This document shows, in pieces, positions 54,078 through 55,780 of a stretch of 55,780 nucleotides of DNA. A program made the position numbers and the translations under genes. This DNA comes from Betaproteobacteria bacterium (GTDB lineage: Bacteria > Pseudomonadota > Gammaproteobacteria > Burkholderiales > SG8-41), in contig JAQGMI010000054.1 of NCBI GenBank assembly GCA_028292435.1, positions 1 to 55,780 of the forward strand, in the 5' to 3' direction. The notes beneath the pieces were generated by a model. It saw only the letters and a list, made by a program, of their open reading frames with translations, searched no databases and was not told the DNA's origin. The number at the start of each line of letters is the position of its first letter. The first letter of the stretch is position 1.

Positions 54078-55300
54078 GTTTTTTTTCTCGCAAACTCAGA
54101 CATCCATCGTTCCAGCCGATCCAACAGCATTCCGCGTTCATAGTTCGCTTCAAAATATGCCCGTGCATTTTCGCCCATGGCGCGCCGCCTTTCGGGGGGC
54201 ATTTGGTACAGGGACAAAACCGCCGCCGCCAGTTCGTCCGCATTTTCAGCCGGGCAACTGACACCGACTGCAGCTTGATTCACGATCCTCGCGCCTTCGC
54301 CGTTCAGCGCTGCGATGACGGGTTTGCCACAAGCGAGATACGACTGTAGTTTACTCGGTACGGTCAAGGCGAACACTTCATCTGCCCGCAATGTGACCAA
54401 CATTGCATCAGCCGCAGAAAAATAGCCGGGCATGGTATCAGTCGGCTGAGAGCCGAGCAAATGAACTTGCCGCTCGAGCCCGCGTCGCTTCACTTCATCG
54501 ACGACCCAGGGGCGCATGTTGCCCTCACCCAGGATGACCCAATGAATGTCCGCGTGATTTTTAAGTCGCTCGGCAGCGCTGAGGATCGTGTCGAACGATT
54601 GCGCTGAGCCGATATTGCCCGCGAACATCACGCGAAAACCAGCCGGTAGCTCGTCATGCACTGCGGCGGACGGCGACGCGAGTGGCTGATAATGATTTTC
54701 CGCCCAGTTGGGGAAATGCACGACATGCCCGCGGTCGATTCCGCTGGCGAGGACATGGCTTGTAAACCCTTTCGACGAGACCAGCACCAAATCGCAGCGT
54801 CGATAAATGAAATCCACAAGCTTGCGCACGAGGTGCAGAATCGTCGTCGACTTGACGGCGCCTGTCGCGGAGAGGCTTTCAGGCCACAGGTCCTGGACCC
54901 AGAACAAGAGCGGCGCGCGTTTTAGCGCGCGTAAAAGTATGCCGGGAAGCCCAACAGTGATGGGAGAAGCTTGAAAAACAAAAATGATGTCGTAGTGACC
55001 GCGGCAGCGCAGCGGTCCGAGCAGGCATGATGTCAGCGCGAATGAAAGATAGTTGAACGCCAGGCGCCAGTCTCGCCGCGGTCCCCGAGGGATCAGCGGC
55101 ACGCGCTTGACCAATATGCCGTCATAAGTTTCGTGGGCAGGCGAAAACATTGAATAGCCGGGGAACAGTTTGCCGGCCGGGTAATTCGGCATGCCAGTGA
55201 GCACCTCGACGGTGTGCCCGCGCTCCTTGAGTCCTTGTGCCAGATCGTTTACGCGAAAGCTTTCAGGCCAAAAATACTGGCTCACGATCAAAATTCTCAC
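54065..55300 (-). CDS. Glycosyltransferase family 4 (WbuB-like)
   Basis: 411 residues, GT-B fold. RILIVSQYFWPESFRVNDLAQ, LTGMPNYPAGKLFPGY, WVQDLWPESL, FAGNIGSAQSFDTIL and the C-terminal PSKLQSYLACGKPVIA block match WbuB, which adds L-FucNAc in E. coli O26 and stands beside fnlABC there. By context it should add the L-6-deoxy-HexNAc made by the neighbouring trio. The last codons contain AGA AAA AAA ACA, an A8 run (54079-54086) just before the next start codon. Confidence 0.87.
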   Translation of the reverse strand: MRILIVSQYFWPESFRVNDLAQGLKERGHTVEVLTGMPNYPAGKLFPGYSMFSPAHETYDGILVKRVPLIPRGPRRDWRLAFNYLSFALTSCLLGPLRCRGHYDIIFVFQASPITVGLPGILLRALKRAPLLFWVQDLWPESLSATGAVKSTTILHLVRKLVDFIYRRCDLVLVSSKGFTSHVLASGIDRGHVVHFPNWAENHYQPLASPSAAVHDELPAGFRVMFAGNIGSAQSFDTILSAAERLKNHADIHWVILGEGNMRPWVVDEVKRRGLERQVHLLGSQPTDTMPGYFSAADAMLVTLRADEVFALTVPSKLQSYLACGKPVIAALNGEGARIVNQAAVGVSCPAENADELAAAVLSLYQMPPERRRAMGENARAYFEANYERGMLLDRLERWMSEFARKKTCAS

Positions 55301-55780
55301 GCTGCGCGCTTCCGCAGCAGCTCATCGTATTCCGCGATGTAGCCTTGAACTACGGTGTTCCACAAATAATTAGTGCGTACAAAGTTTGCCAACTCTTCGC
55401 CACGGCGCTTTAGATCGTGAGCTGCAGATAGCATTTCCTCCAGACCGGATTCCAGGCCATCGGCCGTAGCCGCGACGACCTTGCCGCCGTACTTTGCGAC
55501 GATGTTCATGCCGCATTGATCGGTCAGCAAAACGGGCGTTTTCCTTACGCCCGCCTCGAGAACGACGATCGACATCGCTTCCTGCCGCGACGGAATCGCG
55601 AGTAAACCGGCGGCGGCATATGCGGCAGCTTTATCGCGTCCGCCGAGGTAGCCAAGAAAATGCACGCGTTCCGCCAATCCATCGTCTTGTGCTTTATTCC
55701 GCAAGTTGTTAAGCATGCCCGCATCTGGGCCGGCATAGACGAGGTGCCAACTGGGAAATTTGCTTTTTATTCCTGAGAAC
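55297..55780 (-). CDS. Glycosyltransferase family 4, C-terminal part (cut by right edge)
   Basis: The frame is open from the window end to the stop at 55297, about 160 residues. Edge residues WHLVYAGPDAGM, then VHFLGYLGGRDKAAAYAAAG, LAIPSRQEAMSIVVLEAG and PVLLTDQCGMNIVAKYGG are the nucleotide-sugar-binding half of GT4 enzymes. The EAMSIVVLEA segment equals the E-x7-E motif. It overlaps the next GT4 gene by 4 bases, so it belongs to the same O-antigen operon. The N-terminal half is outside the window. Confidence 0.85.
   Translation of the reverse strand, partial: FSGIKSKFPSWHLVYAGPDAGMLNNLRNKAQDDGLAERVHFLGYLGGRDKAAAYAAAGLLAIPSRQEAMSIVVLEAGVRKTPVLLTDQCGMNIVAKYGGKVVAATADGLESGLEEMLSAAHDLKRRGEELANFVRTNYLWNTVVQGYIAEYDELLRKRAA

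Overview
This 55.8-kb, GC-rich window looks like chromosomal DNA of a betaproteobacterium, most likely Burkholderiales-like. The main reasons are a zapB-like/zapA/6S RNA locus, six periplasmic binding proteins of the Bug (TctC-like) family that is greatly expanded in this group, and Pseudomonas/Burkholderia-type O-antigen genes. I see no tRNA, rRNA, CRISPR array, transposase or phage gene.

Region 1 (1-4.1 kb, minus strand): the N-terminal part of a CHASE3-domain sensor that runs off the left edge, a metabolite:H+ symporter of the MFS, and a NarL/FixJ-type response regulator whose phosphoacceptor Asp is replaced by Glu, followed upstream by a DUF3530-like alpha/beta hydrolase. The sensor and symporter genes have nearly identical promoter/operator arrangements (14-nt palindrome, 6 nt, -10 box). 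The sensor leader also carries a terminator-like hairpin.

Region 2 (4.1-11.1 kb, minus strand): a compact catabolic operon of serine-glyoxylate-type aminotransferase, Bug protein, TIM-barrel isomerase, three Bug proteins in a row, and a crotonase-fold protein. Divergent from it (11.2-20.5 kb, plus strand) are a YdiJ-like FAD/Fe-S 2-hydroxyacid dehydrogenase, then a gsiABCD-like peptide ABC importer with the two ATPases fused, and a HAD-family protein. An inverted repeat lies between the binding protein and the first permease.

Region 3 (20.5-32.3 kb): more catabolic modules. They are an enolase-superfamily enzyme plus Bug protein, divergent from an SMP-30-type lactonase, azlCD, a second crotonase paralog and a family III CoA-transferase; an EVE-domain gene; then an alpha/beta hydrolase, a zinc alcohol dehydrogenase, an MmgE/PrpD protein and the sixth Bug protein.

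Region 4 (32.2-37.4 kb): core functions. zapB-like, zapA and 6S RNA are on the minus strand, with a promoter so close to zapB that the mRNA is probably leaderless. On the plus strand a cobalamin riboswitch controls a BtuB-like TonB-dependent receptor, followed by msbA.

Region 5 (37.4-55.8 kb): lipopolysaccharide/O-antigen locus. It holds a flippase-like membrane protein, a UDP-GlcNAc 2-epimerase, several glycosyltransferases (GT2, GT4, GT9, GT39-like), a WecE-like aminotransferase, an O-antigen ligase, WbpL- and WbpM-like proteins, a WbpV/WbpK-like reductase and a trio (WbvB/CapE-, WbvR/RmlD- and WbvD-like) that would convert UDP-GlcNAc to a UDP-N-acetyl-L-6-deoxyhexosamine, best matched to L-QuiNAc. 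A GT4 transferase is cut by the right edge. Assembly logic: WbpM, WbpV/K and WbpL make and transfer the first sugar on undecaprenyl phosphate, the wbv trio and GT4 enzymes extend it, WaaL ligates the chain to lipid A-core, and MsbA exports lipid A-core. No Wzx, Wzy or ABC O-antigen exporter is visible in the window.
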